Assembly (NCBI GenBank): GCA_029820915.1
Contig: JALGUI010000082.1
Coordinates: forward strand, 1-14,259
DNA length: 14,259 bases
Direction of reading: 5' to 3'
DNA from: Candidatus Zipacnadia bacterium
GTDB taxonomy: Bacteria; Armatimonadota; Zipacnadia; Zipacnadales; UBA5352
A program made the translations under genes and the position numbers. This document shows positions 12,988 through 14,259 of this stretch, piece by piece. Within the stretch, counting starts at the first letter, position 1. Every line of letters begins with the position of its first letter. The notes beneath the pieces are model-generated. The model had not been told where the DNA came from, did not search any database, and worked only from the letters and a program-made list of their open reading frames with translations.

Positions 12988-14259
12988 ATGCATCGCTGCT
13001 GTCCGGCACTCGTGCTGATTGCCCTGCTGGCGGGCTGCTCGCACACCGCGGCCCAGCAGCCGACGGGCGTGGACGCCGAGGAGGCACTGCGCCAGGCGGT
13101 GCAGTTCCTCCATGACGAGGTCTCCGACCACGGCGGCTACGTCTGGCGCTACTCAGGCGACCTGACGCTGCGCGAGGGCGAGGCGCGCACCGACGACCGG
13201 CAGGCGATCTGGGTGCAGCCGCCCGGCACGCCGGCGATCGGCATGGCCTTCCTCGACGCGTACGACGCCACCGGCGAGCAGATGTACCTCGACGCCGCCC
13301 TCGACGCGGGGCGGGCGCTGGTGCAGGGCCAACTGCTCTCGGGCGGCTGGTACTACTCGATCAGCTTCGATCCGCGGCAGCGCGCGGAGAAGATGTACCG
13401 CATCGATCACCCGAACGCCGGCATCGGCCCGAGGACGACGGTGAGGGCTGGCACGCGTGGCGCAAGCGCCGCAACCCGGGCAACATGACGATCGTGGACG
13501 ACAACACCACCGCGGCCGCCATCGGCTTCCTCGCGCGCCTCGACATCGCCATCGACCCGCCCGACGAGCAGATCGAGGAGGCCGCGTTCTACGCGCTCGA
13601 ATCGGCCATGATGGCGCAGTACCCCAACGGCGCATGGTCGCACAACTACGACCGCTTCCCCGCGTACCGGCCGGACCCGAGCGTCTACCCGCCCATCCCG
13701 GCCTCCTACCCGGTTGACTGGTCGCGGACGTGGACGAAGGACTGGCGCGGCTGCTACTACCTCAACGACAACGTCACGCCGGACATGATCGCGGCGATGC
13801 TGACCGCGTACGAGGTCTACGCCGACGAGAGCTACCTGCTGGCGGCGGAGAACGGCGGGGCGTTCCTGCTGCTCGCGCAGATGCCCGAGCCGCAGCCGGC
13901 GTGGTGCCAGCAGTACGACCCGTACATGCACCCGGTCTGGGACCGGAAGTTCGAGCCGCCCGCAATCACCGGCGAGGAGTCGCAGGGCGTGCTCGAGTGC
14001 CTGCTGCTGCTCTATCGGTGGACCGGCAACCGGAAGTACCTCGAGCCGGTCCCGCGCGCCATCGAGTACCTGCAGGCGTCGGCGCTGCCGGACGGGAGCC
14101 TGGCGCGCTTCTATGAGCTGCACAGCAACCGGCCCATCTACTTTGACCGCGAGTACCAGATCACGTACGCCGCCGAGGACATGCCCAGCCACTACAGCTT
14201 CATCCGCGAGAACCGGCTGGGCGAGATCGAGGCGGAGTACGAGCGGCTGCTGGCGACCG
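12988..14259 (+). CDS. pelA: PL10 pectate lyase, lipoprotein; frameshifted and 3'-partial
   Basis: Residues 1-17 form a lipoprotein signal with lipobox L14-A-G-C17. The next part (V-W-R-Y-S, W-V-Q-P-P-G-T-P-A-I-G, QLLSGGWYYSI) matches PL10 pectate lyases, which cleave polygalacturonate by beta-elimination with Ca2+. After G-I-G-P148 (13429-13431) the frame is lost and runs to a stop at 13488. The family continues in another frame from GAG 13431: E-D-D-G-E-G-W, then VDDNTTAAAIGFL, AQYPNGAWSHNYD, EPQPAWCQQYDP and ELHSNRPIYFDREYQITY, open to the window edge. One missing C in the CCC run at 13428-13430 would restore the frame, so a sequencing or assembly slip is as likely as a mutation. The start is ATG 12988 behind GTGAGGGG. 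Confidence 0.9.

Noticed and set aside
13425..13488. Programmed ribosomal frameshift in the pectate lyase
   Set aside because: There is no slippery heptamer or downstream structure that stands out, and PL10 genes are not known to use frameshifting. A lost base in a C run is simpler.

Overview
The window is GC-rich bacterial DNA with densely packed genes. It probably comes from an uncultured environmental bacterium. An H-X9-DG prepilin-like protein, an atypical sulfatase-like enzyme, a BNR/Asp-box propeller and a PL10 pectate lyase together recall Planctomycetota/Lentisphaerota- or Armatimonadota-type genomes. This placement is a low-confidence inference, because the window has no rRNA or other marker that fixes the taxon.

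Layout. Positions 1-428 hold no convincing gene. They contain a 148-bp-period direct repeat and several perfect hairpins. Positions 429-2141 lie on the minus strand: a damaged sulfatase-family gene with a Thr at the nucleophile position, an internal deletion and a 26-bp 3' duplication, and then a MazG-like pyrophosphohydrolase ending in a Cys cluster. From about 2300 onward everything is on the plus strand: a prepilin-like H-X9-DG protein, two tandem HEPN/MNT modules with the same architecture, purL, and a SorE-like medium-chain dehydrogenase. Next comes a REP-associated tyrosine transposase (RAYT) between two inverted REP-like elements, followed by a MtlD-family dehydrogenase. After an intergenic stretch with hairpins there is a secreted BNR protein, a serine O-acetyltransferase with a Cys-rich N-terminus, a 51-aa ORF, and a lipoprotein PL10 pectate lyase that is frameshifted and runs off the window.

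How the genes fit together. The two polyol/sugar-phosphate dehydrogenases may have been neighbours before the RAYT unit entered between them. The BNR protein and the pectate lyase suggest extracellular breakdown of plant or algal acidic polysaccharide. The HEPN/MNT pairs are toxin-antitoxin-like. The observation most worth a second look is the REP pair around the RAYT gene: the flanks are nearly identical, while three stem pairs of the central hairpin differ with both partners changed, so pairing is kept. Several other repeat families (148-bp unit, a GACAGGCG palindrome, a 17-nt ACGACAGGTACGACAGC motif) show that this genome carries much structured intergenic DNA.
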